From positions 62,001-126,000 of the forward strand of contig NZ_JACHIP010000006.1 of NCBI RefSeq assembly GCF_014203275.1: DNA of 64,000 nt, in the 5' to 3' direction. Made by a program: the position numbers and the translations under genes. This DNA is from Granulicella aggregans (GTDB taxonomy: Bacteria > Acidobacteriota > Terriglobia > Terriglobales > Acidobacteriaceae). Of the stretch, positions 42,850 through 50,678 are shown piece after piece. Every line of letters begins with the position of its first letter. The stretch's first letter is position 1. The notes beneath the pieces are model-generated. The model worked only from the letters and a program-made list of their open reading frames with translations. It was not told where the DNA came from and did no database searches.

Positions 42850-43803
42850 ATGTCTACGCAGACGATCGACCACTCCCCAATTCAGGCGGCTTCGCCGTCC
42901 GTCTCGACCTTAGCAACTCACATCGTCCCCTCCCCAACCTTCAAGAAAGAGTTCAATCAGCACCCGTTTCTGTTCCAGCACAACCTGGCGAACCATCCCT
43001 TGTTCACGATGGATCGGCTGCTGACTCTGGCGCTCGAGACGCGTGAGAAGCGGCCTCAGGAGCTGTACTACGACGCCGGCCACAACGTGCCGATTGGCGC
43101 ACGCTGGAATGAGATGGGCGACCGTCCGCCGCTCGAAGAGGCCTTTGAGCGCATCCAGGACACGGGCTCGTGGATCACGATCCACCAGGCACAGCGCGAT
43201 CCTGCATACGCCCAGGTCTTCTACGATTGCATGCGTGAGTTCGAGGCGCAGACGGGTAAAGACTTCAAAAAGATGATGCGGGTGGAAGACGCGCTGATCT
43301 TCATCACCTCACCCAACCGTACGACGACGTACCATATCGATCGCGAGTGCAACTTCCTGTTGCAGATCGCCGGATCGAAGACGATCCACATGTTCGACCA
43401 GCGCGATAAGGACGTAGTTCCTGAGACGGAGCTCGAGAAGTTCTGGGCGGTGGATAAGAACGCCGGACAGTACAAGCCGCAGCTTCAGGATCGGGCGACT
43501 CCGTACCGCCTGGTTCCGGGCAATGGCATCCATATTCCGATCAACGATCCGCACTGGCTCCAGAACGATAACAACGTCTCAATCTCGCTGAGCGTGAACT
43601 TCACGCTGAAGGACTCTGAGCGGGCGAACATCTATCGCGCGAACTACTTCATGCGGAAGGCCGGCATGCACCCTGCGCCTCCGTTTACCTCGCCCCTGAA
43701 GGATGGCCTCAAGAACGCCATGATGTCGGCCTCCTATGTGCCTGCGCGTTCGGCGATCCGTACCCTCCGCAAGCTGCGTGGGCAGGAGACTCGCACCAGC
43801 TAA
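42850..43803 (+). CDS. JmjC/cupin-like (cupin_8 type) protein, paralogue 2
   Basis: A product of 317 residues. LIFITSPNRTTTYHIDRECN holds the HxD metal pair and NGIHIPINDPHWLQNDNNVS the last His. PFLFQHNLANHPLF near the N-terminus and GMHPAPPFTSPLKDGLKN near the C-terminus match the protein at 423-1379, at low overall identity. The extended C-terminal arm ends RTLRKLRGQETRTS. The product resembles Fe(II)/2-oxoglutarate hydroxylases of the JmjC type but has no known substrate. ATG 42850 has AGGAG ten bases upstream; the longer open frame from 42769 lacks one. It sits between pdxS and pdxT with its own promoter and terminator. Confidence 0.78.
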   Translation: MSTQTIDHSPIQAASPSVSTLATHIVPSPTFKKEFNQHPFLFQHNLANHPLFTMDRLLTLALETREKRPQELYYDAGHNVPIGARWNEMGDRPPLEEAFERIQDTGSWITIHQAQRDPAYAQVFYDCMREFEAQTGKDFKKMMRVEDALIFITSPNRTTTYHIDRECNFLLQIAGSKTIHMFDQRDKDVVPETELEKFWAVDKNAGQYKPQLQDRATPYRLVPGNGIHIPINDPHWLQNDNNVSISLSVNFTLKDSERANIYRANYFMRKAGMHPAPPFTSPLKDGLKNAMMSASYVPARSAIRTLRKLRGQETRTS

Positions 43804-43818
43804 GCGCATTCAACCTGG

Positions 43819-43860
43819 AACGCAAAGAAGCGTGAGCCGCGGCTCACGCTTCTTTGCGTT
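43819..43860 (+). terminator. 42-base near-perfect palindrome after the cupin-like gene
   Basis: Two 20-base arms (43819-43838 and 43841-43860) are exact complements around GC, 15 bases past the stop codon. The right arm ends in TTTGCGTTT rather than a pure T run. It probably ends transcription and protects the 3' end. Confidence 0.65.
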
Positions 43861-43913
43861 TCAAGCATCCGCGTTTTTCACGTCATTTTTCCCTGTCGCT
43901 TCGACCGATCCCT

Positions 43914-43919
43914 TAATCT
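43914..43919 (+). promoter_or_regulatory. -10 box TAATCT of the phosphoesterase gene
   Basis: Six bases separate TAATCT from ATG 43926; there is no Shine-Dalgarno sequence. Confidence 0.5.
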
Positions 43920-43925
43920 TGTTGC

Positions 43926-44855
43926 ATGAAGACATGGAATCGCAGAGACTTTCTCGCGCTGTCGGCGGCAACCGGGGCGGCGAGCGCTCTCCCGCTAAAG
44001 CTGCACGCGGCCGCAAGGCCGGTGGAAGACTTCACCTTCCTCTTTATCACCGACTGCCATCTTCAGCCCGAGTTGAACGCGGCTGGAGGCTGCCACCAGG
44101 CTTTCACCAAGGCGCGGAAGATCTCCGCCGACTTCGTCGTGCAAGGGGGCGATCATGTCTTCGATGCGCTGGGCGTGAACCGCGACCGGGCCACGAGCCT
44201 GATCGATCTATACACAAAGACCGAGCAGGACCTCGGCATGAAAGTGCATCACACTATCGGCAACCACGACCTGTTCGGGGTGTACCCGGCTAGCGGCGCG
44301 GAGCCGACCGATCCGCTCTACGGCAAGAAGTTCTTTGAAGACCAATTCGGCAAGCTCTACTATTCATTCGACCACAAGGGCGTTCACTTCATCGTTCTCG
44401 ATTCGATCGGCATCACCGCCGACCGCGGCTACGAGGGCCGCATCGATGCAGACCAACTCACATGGCTCGCCACCGATTTGAAGTCGATCTCGGCCGCGAC
44501 GCCGGTGATTGTCTCCGTCCATATTCCGCTGGTCACGGCGTTTGACGCCTACACTGCCCCGCTGCCGACACCGCCCGCGCACCATGGTCTCAGCGTCGCA
44601 AATGCCTACGAGGTGCTTCCGCTGTTCGAAGGGCACAACGTTCTCGGCGTGCTGCAGGGCCATACGCACATCAATGAGACGGTGATCTGGCGCGGCGTTC
44701 CTTACATGACCAGCGGCGCAGTCAGCGGCAACTGGTGGCACGGAACGCGGATGGGAACTCCGGAAGGGTTCACCGTGGTTGAGGTCAAGGCTGGCAAGCT
44801 GAAAACCCGGTACGAGACTTACGGCTTCCAGAGTGTCGATCCGAAGAATACCTAG
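43926..44855 (+). CDS. Tat-exported calcineurin-like metallophosphoesterase
   Basis: A product of 309 residues. MKTWNRRDFLALSAATGAAS is a twin-arginine signal (RRDFLAL). Metal motifs: FITDCHLQ (DxH), VVQGGDHVFDA (GD), TIGNHDLFG (GNHD), VIVSVHIPLV (His) and VLQGHTHINE (GHxH). The order is that of calcineurin-like phosphatases and phosphodiesterases, folded with two metals before export. Substrate unknown; a periplasmic phosphoester is likely. It lies between a cupin-like gene and pdxT, but both have separate signals for transcription. Confidence 0.87.
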   Translation: MKTWNRRDFLALSAATGAASALPLKLHAAARPVEDFTFLFITDCHLQPELNAAGGCHQAFTKARKISADFVVQGGDHVFDALGVNRDRATSLIDLYTKTEQDLGMKVHHTIGNHDLFGVYPASGAEPTDPLYGKKFFEDQFGKLYYSFDHKGVHFIVLDSIGITADRGYEGRIDADQLTWLATDLKSISAATPVIVSVHIPLVTAFDAYTAPLPTPPAHHGLSVANAYEVLPLFEGHNVLGVLQGHTHINETVIWRGVPYMTSGAVSGNWWHGTRMGTPEGFTVVEVKAGKLKTRYETYGFQSVDPKNT

Positions 44856-44889
44856 TGGTGGCGCAGGGCTGAGTCGGCGAAGCGATCTC

Positions 44890-44895
44890 TATAAT
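44890..44895 (+). promoter_or_regulatory. -10 box TATAAT (consensus) of pdxT
   Basis: A perfect TATAAT lies six bases before ATG 44902. The six bases (GAGGGG) look like a ribosome site but abut the ATG, so they cannot act as one; a leaderless transcript is the simpler reading. Confidence 0.65.
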
Positions 44896-44901
44896 GAGGG
44901 G

Positions 44902-45489
44902 ATGCCTCTCACGATTGGCGTTCTGGCGCTTCAGGGCGCGTTTGAAGCTCACGCTCGTGTCCTCCAGAATCTGGGTGCTACGCCGAAGCTGGTGCGCACA
45001 CCGGAGCAGCTTGAGGGGCTCGATGGCCTGATTATGCCGGGTGGCGAGTCAACGACGATGCTGAAGTCTCTGGAGCGTGGCGGCTTCTTCGAGGCGCTGG
45101 CGGCGTTTGTCGCCGAGAAACCCACCTTCGGCACCTGCGCCGGAGCGATTCTGCTGGCGACAGACGTGGCGCACTCGACCCAGAAGTGCCTGGGAGCGCT
45201 GGATATTTCGGTGGAACGGAATGCGTACGGGCGCCAGAATGAGTCGGCAATCCTTAGCTCCGAGACGAGCATGCCGGGTGCGCCGCTGGAGATGGTCTTC
45301 ATTCGAGCTCCGAGGATCTCGCGGGTTGGACCCGGAGTGGAGACGCTGGCGAAGCGTGGGGACGACCCAGTCCTGGTGAGGTCCGGAAGTCTGCTTGCGG
45401 CGACCTTCCACCCGGAGCTCTCGGGCGACGAACGCGTCCATCGGCTCTTTCTGGATATGGTGGAAGATAGTCAGCGGAGCTATCGGTAG
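44902..45489 (+). CDS. pdxT: pyridoxal 5'-phosphate synthase glutaminase subunit PdxT
   Basis: A product of 195 residues. IGVLALQGAFEAHARVL opens the protein; GLIMPGGESTTMLK is the oxyanion loop; PTFGTCAGAILLA holds the nucleophile Cys; ATFHPELSGDERVH the His-Glu pair. It frees ammonia from glutamine and passes it to PdxS. The start is set by the TATAAT box; the frame is open to 44833. It is 2.3 kb from pdxS, with two unrelated genes between. Confidence 0.93.
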   Translation: MPLTIGVLALQGAFEAHARVLQNLGATPKLVRTPEQLEGLDGLIMPGGESTTMLKSLERGGFFEALAAFVAEKPTFGTCAGAILLATDVAHSTQKCLGALDISVERNAYGRQNESAILSSETSMPGAPLEMVFIRAPRISRVGPGVETLAKRGDDPVLVRSGSLLAATFHPELSGDERVHRLFLDMVEDSQRSYR

Positions 45490-45851
45490 GGCTACGAGAC
45501 CGCTTCGAATCTGCAACTTACGTGTTAAGCCACTAAAAATACTCTATGCAGGCATGGGGAAGGCCGATAAACTCTGAGAGTTGAGACAGCCGACGGCGCA
45601 AGCCAGACGAGTTTCGGCTCCTGGTATTGAACGACTGTCCCCCAGGAAACCTGCCTTGAAAAATACGACCGTTCCCAATTTAGCCGGGGAGGCATTTGAC
45701 CCGGCAACCGATCAACTTTCAGAGGCTGGTCGGAGTCATAATGAAGCTAAACCTGCAGGAGATCCATCGGGTGCGTCGGTCAGACCGTTCGCATACCGGG
45801 TGCCAACTGGCCCACTTGATTCAGATAACCTGCATCCTATGAGAAGGCGCA
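45490..45851. other. intergenic region with no recognised gene
   Basis: One open frame (45581-45877) has a TAAACT box seven bases before its TTG, but its third-codon GC is near 45 percent, far below that of real genes here, so it is not called. No RNA gene or hairpin with a T run was seen. Confidence 0.4.
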
Positions 45852-46331
45852 GTGACTTCCCGCCAGAAGAAAGGTGACCTCCCCTTGGCTACTCACGCTT
45901 ACGACTTCCAGCCCTCCGCCGCATTTATTGAACCAATCCGCCGCAGCGAGCTGTCAGATCATCTGCTCGATTTGGAGACGATGCTGTTCGATCCTTCCGT
46001 TCGTCGGGACATCAATACCGTGGCCGATTTGTTGACGGATGACTTCCGCGAGTTTGGAAGCTCCGGCAGAGTGTACACCAAGCTGGATATCCTGGCGGAG
46101 TTGAGCACCGAGCAGCCGGCGATGATTACGCTCAGCGACTTCACCTGCGACCTCGTCTCCCCTACTGTGGCTTTGGTGACGTACAAATCTTTTGCTACGC
46201 TGGACAGTCGCTCTGGTTCGCAGGCCCTGCGTAGTTCTCTCTGGGTCTTGAAGCCAGGCGATACCCGCTATGGAATCGGCCCGCGCGAAGGTACCTGGCA
46301 GATGCAGTTTCACCAGGGGACCCGGATCTAG
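45852..46331 (+). CDS. DUF4440 / NTF2-like protein
   Basis: A product of 159 residues. From LLDLETMLFDPSVRRDINTV through LLTDDFREFGSSGRVYTKLD to ITLSDFTCDLVSPTVALVTY and SSLWVLKPGDT, the pattern is that of DUF4440/SnoaL-like cone-shaped NTF2 folds. Many members are small-molecule binding or enzyme domains. GTG 45852 has AGAAGG just upstream; TTG 45885 is an alternative (AAAGGTG). Confidence 0.75.
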   Translation: MTSRQKKGDLPLATHAYDFQPSAAFIEPIRRSELSDHLLDLETMLFDPSVRRDINTVADLLTDDFREFGSSGRVYTKLDILAELSTEQPAMITLSDFTCDLVSPTVALVTYKSFATLDSRSGSQALRSSLWVLKPGDTRYGIGPREGTWQMQFHQGTRI

Positions 46332-46359
46332 GTAGCCTCGGTCTTTCGTACGGTTTCGC

Positions 46360-46381
46360 TCAGCCCCGGTGACGGGGCTGA
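46360..46381 (+). terminator. hairpin after the DUF4440 gene
   Basis: TCAGCCCCG and CGGGGCTGA enclose GTGA, 28 bases past the stop. Only a short AT-rich tail follows, so termination strength is uncertain. Confidence 0.5.
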
Positions 46382-46406
46382 AGCATTTAACGGTGATCAC
46401 AGAAGG

Positions 46407-46412
46407 TATGCT
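46407..46412 (+). promoter_or_regulatory. -10 box TATGCT of the oxidase operon
   Basis: TATGCT is six bases before GTG 46419, giving the coxB-coxA-coxC operon a leaderless start. Confidence 0.55.
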
Positions 46413-46418
46413 GCTTGT

Positions 46419-47186
46419 GTGACCTTCGCTTCGATCAGCGGACTTTCTCTGTCTCCGCAACTGTCTCCGGGATGGTTTCTGCCCATGGACGCGTCGTCCC
46501 ATGGGCCGGCACTTGACCGGCATCTCCTGCTGAACCTGTGGATTGCGGGCGGTCTCCTTGCGCTGGTCCATCTGGTGTTGCTGGTGGGGTTACTCGCCCG
46601 CCGAAAGGGTCTCGGCAAACGTTCTGCGCGGGCGGCTGAGATTCTGCCGCTCGGATTCCTGGTGCTGCTGTTCGTTGGGCTGACCGTCCAGGCGGAGATC
46701 CTTTGGGCGGCTGCGCGATATACCGGTCCCGATCCCGCAGCACTGCAGGTTGAGGTTACAGGGATGCAGTTCGCTTGGTACTTCCGCTATCCGGGCGAAG
46801 ATGCGCGTTTCGGGAGAACAGAACCCAAGCTGGTCGCACCGGCTGAAGGAAATCCGGTGGGGCTCGACCGGGGCGACGAGGCCGGTCGCGACGATCTAGT
46901 GGCGGCGGAGTTGGTGCTGCCGGAGGGACGACCGGTCGATCTGAGGCTGCGCGCTGTGGATGTGATCCACGGATTTGCTGTCCCGGAGATGCGGTTGAAG
47001 CAGAATGCTGTCCCGGGGCAGACGATTCATCTGCACTTCACCCCGACGGTTGCCGGGACGTACGCCATTCTCTGCACGCAGTTATGCGGCAGCGGGCACT
47101 ACCGGATGCAGGCGAATCTGCGTGTGGTCTCGCCTGATGACTTCGAGAAGTGGCTGGCTTCGAAGCGAAGCGGGGCGGCACAGTGA
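46419..47186 (+). CDS. coxB: cytochrome c oxidase subunit II
   Basis: A product of 255 residues from GTG. Two membrane helices (HLLLNLWIAGGLLALVHLVL and EILPLGFLVLLFVGLTVQ) precede the periplasmic CuA cupredoxin: VEVTGMQFAWYFRYPG (aromatic docking patch), VDVIHGFAVPEMRLKQNAVP (first His) and CTQLCGSGHYRM, giving Cys, Cys, His and Met ligands. The residue between the Cys is Gln where many have Glu. An insertion of charged residues (about 130-165) lies between strands. No haem-binding CxxCH is present. First gene of the oxidase operon; its stop overlaps the coxA GTG (GTGA). Confidence 0.9.
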   Translation: MTFASISGLSLSPQLSPGWFLPMDASSHGPALDRHLLLNLWIAGGLLALVHLVLLVGLLARRKGLGKRSARAAEILPLGFLVLLFVGLTVQAEILWAAARYTGPDPAALQVEVTGMQFAWYFRYPGEDARFGRTEPKLVAPAEGNPVGLDRGDEAGRDDLVAAELVLPEGRPVDLRLRAVDVIHGFAVPEMRLKQNAVPGQTIHLHFTPTVAGTYAILCTQLCGSGHYRMQANLRVVSPDDFEKWLASKRSGAAQ

Positions 47187-48976
47187 GCGCGAATCCCACC
47201 CCAAATCCTGCACAGTCGAGGAGTTCCGCGACGCAAAAACCCCGCTCTCTCTTTTCGGCCGATCACAGGACGATTGGACGGCAGTACCTGCTGCTGGCGC
47301 TGGTGGCCGTGGCGGTAGGGACAGTTTTGTCGTTATTGATGCGCCTGCACCTGACGTGGCCGGATCGAGTGCTTCCATTTCATGGGCCGATTCTTCCCGA
47401 GGACTATCTCGCCCTGGTCACGTTTCACGGCACGCTGATGGTGTTCTTTGTGCTGACGACGGCGCCCCAGAACGGCTTTGGGAACCTGATTCTGCCGAGC
47501 CAGATCGGGGCGCGCGGCATGGCGTTTCCGCGATTGAACTGCGCTTCGTTCTGGCTGACGACACTGTCGATGATGGTTCTGCTGTCGGCGACGTTCGCGC
47601 CGGGCGGCGGACCAATCTCCGGATGGACGGCATATCCGCCACTGAGCGCCGTGGCCAGCGCCGGGCCGGGCCAGGGGATGGGGATGGACCTGTGGCTGGC
47701 AAGCCTGACGCTGTTCTCCTTGGCGACGACAATGGCATCGGTGAACACGCTGACCACGGTAGTCCGGATGCGCTGCGATGGGATGACCTGGAATCGGCTG
47801 CCGCTAACCGTGTGGGGATGGTTTACGGCGGCACTCCTTTCGCTGCTGGCGTTTTCCGTGCTACTGGCGGCGCTGGTGCTGCTGTTCTGCGACCGCCATG
47901 CCGGGACCAGCTTCTTTGTACCGATGGGCGATGTTGTAAATGGCGTGCTGCAGGACGCGAAGCATGGCTCAGGGAATGGGTCGCCCCTGCTATGGCTGCA
48001 CCTTTTCTGGTTCTTCGGGCACCCGGAGGTATACATCGCCATCCTGCCGGGGATGGGGCTGACGTCGATGGTGCTGGCAAACTTCGCGCGGCGCAGGATC
48101 TTCAACTACAACCTGATGATCGCGACGACGCTGCTGATCGGCTTCCTGGGCATCCTGGTGTGGGGTCACCATATGTTCGTGGCCGGACTGAATCCGTTTG
48201 CCGGGACGGCGTTCTCGATCTCGACGATGGCCATTGCGATCCCCTCTTCCGCGAAAGTGCTGAGCTGGCTGGCGACGATCTGGAGGTCGCGACCGGAGTA
48301 TAGAACGGCGATGCTCTTTGCGCTGGGGTTCGTCTCGCTCTTCGTGACCGGCGGTCTGACCGGCCCAATTCTCGCGCAGCCGATTCTCGATCAATATCTG
48401 CACAACACCTTCTTTGTGGTGGCGCACTTCCACCTCATCATGGCCATGGCCGGGGCGTTTGGTCTGTTCTCTGCGACGTACTATTGGTTCCCGCAGATCA
48501 CGGCAACGGCGGCGCGACCGGGCAGGCTGATGTCCGAAGGGCTTGGGCGAGTGCATTTCTGGGGCACGATCCTTGGGGCCTATGCGACTTTTCTGCCAAT
48601 GCACATTACCGGGCTAGAAGGCGAGCCGAGGCACTATGCTCAGCTAACCGGGATCCCGGGACAGGCGGGGCATCTGATGGCAAAGCCGATGCTGATGCAG
48701 ACGCACATCACCTACGGCGCTATTTTTCTGGTGTTGGCGCAGATCCCATTCCTGGTGAACCTGGTCTGGAGCTTCAGGAACGGAAGGCTTGCAGGCGAGA
48801 ATCCATGGGCCGCGACGACGATGGAGTGGAAGCCGGGGCTGTTCCTTGCGGACCTTGCAGACGAAACTTCACCAGAGGAAACAATCTCGGTGTATCGCGG
48901 GCCGTGTGACTACCGCGACGGGAATAATCCAGCGACTTTTCATCCGCAATGGGTATCTGAGTCAGTAGCGGAGTAA
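47183..48976 (+). CDS. coxA: cytochrome c oxidase subunit I, lacking the D-channel aspartate
   Basis: A product of 597 residues with twelve or more membrane helices. Haem and copper ligands are in place: FHGTLMVFF, GHPEVYIAILPGMG (His280-Tyr284 pair with Glu282), LVWGHHMF, and VVAHFHLIMAMAG. The K-channel Lys is in AIPSSAKVLSW. In the loop that normally reads GAPDMAFPRxN, the sequence is GARGMAFPRLN, so the D-channel entry Asp is Gly112. This is an A-type haem-copper oxidase pumping protons while reducing oxygen, but proton entry may differ. GTG 47183 overlaps the coxB stop. Confidence 0.92.
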   Translation: MSANPTPNPAQSRSSATQKPRSLFSADHRTIGRQYLLLALVAVAVGTVLSLLMRLHLTWPDRVLPFHGPILPEDYLALVTFHGTLMVFFVLTTAPQNGFGNLILPSQIGARGMAFPRLNCASFWLTTLSMMVLLSATFAPGGGPISGWTAYPPLSAVASAGPGQGMGMDLWLASLTLFSLATTMASVNTLTTVVRMRCDGMTWNRLPLTVWGWFTAALLSLLAFSVLLAALVLLFCDRHAGTSFFVPMGDVVNGVLQDAKHGSGNGSPLLWLHLFWFFGHPEVYIAILPGMGLTSMVLANFARRRIFNYNLMIATTLLIGFLGILVWGHHMFVAGLNPFAGTAFSISTMAIAIPSSAKVLSWLATIWRSRPEYRTAMLFALGFVSLFVTGGLTGPILAQPILDQYLHNTFFVVAHFHLIMAMAGAFGLFSATYYWFPQITATAARPGRLMSEGLGRVHFWGTILGAYATFLPMHITGLEGEPRHYAQLTGIPGQAGHLMAKPMLMQTHITYGAIFLVLAQIPFLVNLVWSFRNGRLAGENPWAATTMEWKPGLFLADLADETSPEETISVYRGPCDYRDGNNPATFHPQWVSESVAE

Positions 48977-49010
48977 TCTCTTCTCAGCGCGCTTCCTTCG
49001 GAGCTTCCAC

Positions 49011-49805
49011 ATGCCAGGTATCCTTACACCGACCGAGACAGAACGACGGCCTGAGCGGCGGCCGCAGCGTCGTACGGACGACCCGGACCACGGCGACCAT
49101 GGCAACGGGCGACGTCCGCCAACCGACAAGCGCACGGGCGGCGGAGGCGATGGCGATAACTGGAACGACCGTCCCCAGGGCAGCCGCGGGCCTCGCGAGA
49201 AGCTGAAGCGCTATCGTCTCGGCGTATTCTTTGCGCTGGCTGGCGACCTGATGTTCTTCGTCGCGATCGTAAGTGCCTTCTTCGTCTCGCAGGCGAGCGG
49301 GCGCTTCGATGCGTACAACAACTACATCAATCCCTGGCTGCCGACGGCGATTCCGCCCGTGCTCTGGCTCAACACGGCTGTGCTGATCATTAGCTCGGTG
49401 ACGGCCGAGATTGCCCGCAGGAAGATGTTTCACCAGTTCGACGTCATGGAAGAGTGGTTCGGGCTGGGCAAGCCGACCTCGCGCCGGGCGATGCCATGGC
49501 TGGCGGCGACAGCATTCCTTGGCCTTGTCTTTCTGGCCGGACAGTGGCTAGCGTGGCAGCAGTTGAACGTGCAGGGCGTCTTCATGCGCTCGAATGTGAG
49601 CAGCCATTTCTTCTTCCTGATTACCGGCGTCCACGGCATCCATCTGGTGCTTGGGGTCGGAGCGCTGGTGGGAGCTCTTCTTAGCCTGCGCTACTCGCAG
49701 CAGGTCGAGAACCGGCAGATCATCGTGGATTGTTCGGTCTGGTACTGGCACTCCATGGGAGTGTTCTGGATCTTCCTGTTCGCTCTGCTGGCGTTCTTCC
49801 AATAA
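49011..49805 (+). CDS. coxC: cytochrome c oxidase subunit III
   Basis: A product of 264 residues. After a long charged, Arg/Asp/Gly-rich cytosolic N-terminus (about 60 residues), five membrane helices follow: LGVFFALAGDLMFFVAIVSA, VLWLNTAVLIISSVTAEIAR, and later SSHFFFLITGVHGIHLVLGV and WYWHSMGVFWIFLFALLAFF, which are family motifs. It stabilises subunit I and may feed it protons. GGAG is nine bases before the ATG. It follows coxA by 34 bases. Confidence 0.9.
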   Translation: MPGILTPTETERRPERRPQRRTDDPDHGDHGNGRRPPTDKRTGGGGDGDNWNDRPQGSRGPREKLKRYRLGVFFALAGDLMFFVAIVSAFFVSQASGRFDAYNNYINPWLPTAIPPVLWLNTAVLIISSVTAEIARRKMFHQFDVMEEWFGLGKPTSRRAMPWLAATAFLGLVFLAGQWLAWQQLNVQGVFMRSNVSSHFFFLITGVHGIHLVLGVGALVGALLSLRYSQQVENRQIIVDCSVWYWHSMGVFWIFLFALLAFFQ

Positions 49806-49807
49806 CG

Positions 49808-50008
49808 ATGCGACGATTTTTCTTGCTCGGTTTACTGCTGGCTGGATCGCTTTCCGCTTACGGACAAGGCTGCAGTCAGTGTAGGGACAATGCCGCAGCT
49901 ATGCCGCTTCAGACTCAGGCAGCTTATCGCAAGGCTATTGTTCTGCTGGTGACGGTGGCGGGTGGAGTGTTTGTGGGGGCAGTGATGATGGTGAGGCGAT
50001 CCGGGTAG
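49808..50008 (+). CDS. small secreted/membrane CxxC protein of the oxidase operon
   Basis: A product of 66 residues with ATG 49808 just two bases after the coxC stop. MRRFFLLGLLLAGSLSAYGQ is a signal peptide; GCSQCRDN brings a CxxC pair; after a short linker, AIVLLVTVAGGVFVGAVMMV is a membrane helix, ending RRSG. The layout puts the Cys pair in the periplasm next to the oxidase. It could help with CuA copper or thiol handling, or be a small accessory subunit. I believe similar proteins follow coxC in other acidobacteria, but no function is known to me. Confidence 0.7.
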   Translation: MRRFFLLGLLLAGSLSAYGQGCSQCRDNAAAMPLQTQAAYRKAIVLLVTVAGGVFVGAVMMVRRSG

Positions 50009-50082
50009 CGAGCTGCGACCGCAGTCCATTCATTCGGCATGAAACAGCGAAGGAATGGACCACAGAGCTGAAAGAAACAGAG

Positions 50083-50673
50083 TTAGTAAGGAACGCCTTT
50101 TTCCCGTTCCGCTTTCATCGCCCGCATGTACCAGTCGAACTCATCGAAGAACTTGCCGGACTTCTCGGCGAGATCCTGGGTCAGCGCAACTCCCTGCGCG
50201 CTGAGAGAGCTTCCGATGCTCGGAATCGGCTGAAGGGAGGGGATAGTGGGGAGACCGACCTCCGGAAGCAGAGCACGGAGCTGCATTGCGGCGCGAACGC
50301 CACCATAGGGACCAGCCGAGTAGCAGACGATAGCCGAAGGTCGAAAAGCGTACTCCTCGAGGAAGTAGTCGATGAGGTTCGTAAGCGCGGGCGGAATGCT
50401 GTGGTTATACTCCCCACTGACTACGACGTAACCGTCGGCGCGAGCATACAGTTCGGCGATCTGCGCTAGCTTCATGCGGAGCGACGCAGAGTCGATGGAG
50501 CCATCGGTCTTGACTTCCTTCCACATCTTGTCGAGGAGAGGTAGATCGAGAGCTGCCGCGTCCACGACGACGGCCTCGTGGCCGCGCTTCTGCAGCTGTG
50601 AGACGACCCACTTTGCCGCGCGGTCACCCATGCGCTCGGTACGAACTGATCCCTGCAAAACCGCGACAACCAT
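50083..50673 (-). CDS. NADPH-dependent FMN reductase-like flavodoxin-fold protein
   Basis: A product of 196 residues. VAVLQGSVRTERMGDRAAKW is the phosphate-binding start of the FMN_red family; DLPLLDKMW and VVVSGEYNHSIPPALTNLID (GxYN motif) and CYSAGPYGGVRAAMQLRALL follow. It would reduce FMN, quinones or azo compounds with NAD(P)H. Its GGAGGG ribosome site lies in the right arm of the terminator-like stem at 50679-50717. Confidence 0.87.
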   Translation of the reverse strand: MVVAVLQGSVRTERMGDRAAKWVVSQLQKRGHEAVVVDAAALDLPLLDKMWKEVKTDGSIDSASLRMKLAQIAELYARADGYVVVSGEYNHSIPPALTNLIDYFLEEYAFRPSAIVCYSAGPYGGVRAAMQLRALLPEVGLPTIPSLQPIPSIGSSLSAQGVALTQDLAEKSGKFFDEFDWYMRAMKAEREKGVPY

Positions 50674-50678
50674 TAAAA

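Noticed and set aside
44896-44901. GAGGGG as a ribosome site for pdxT
   Set aside because: It touches the ATG, leaving no spacing; the preceding TATAAT explains the start better.
45581-45877. Possible 98-residue gene with a TAAACT box seven bases before TTG
   Set aside because: Third-codon GC is near 45 percent, unlike neighbouring genes, it has many rare codons, and it overlaps the DUF4440 start; no recognisable motif.
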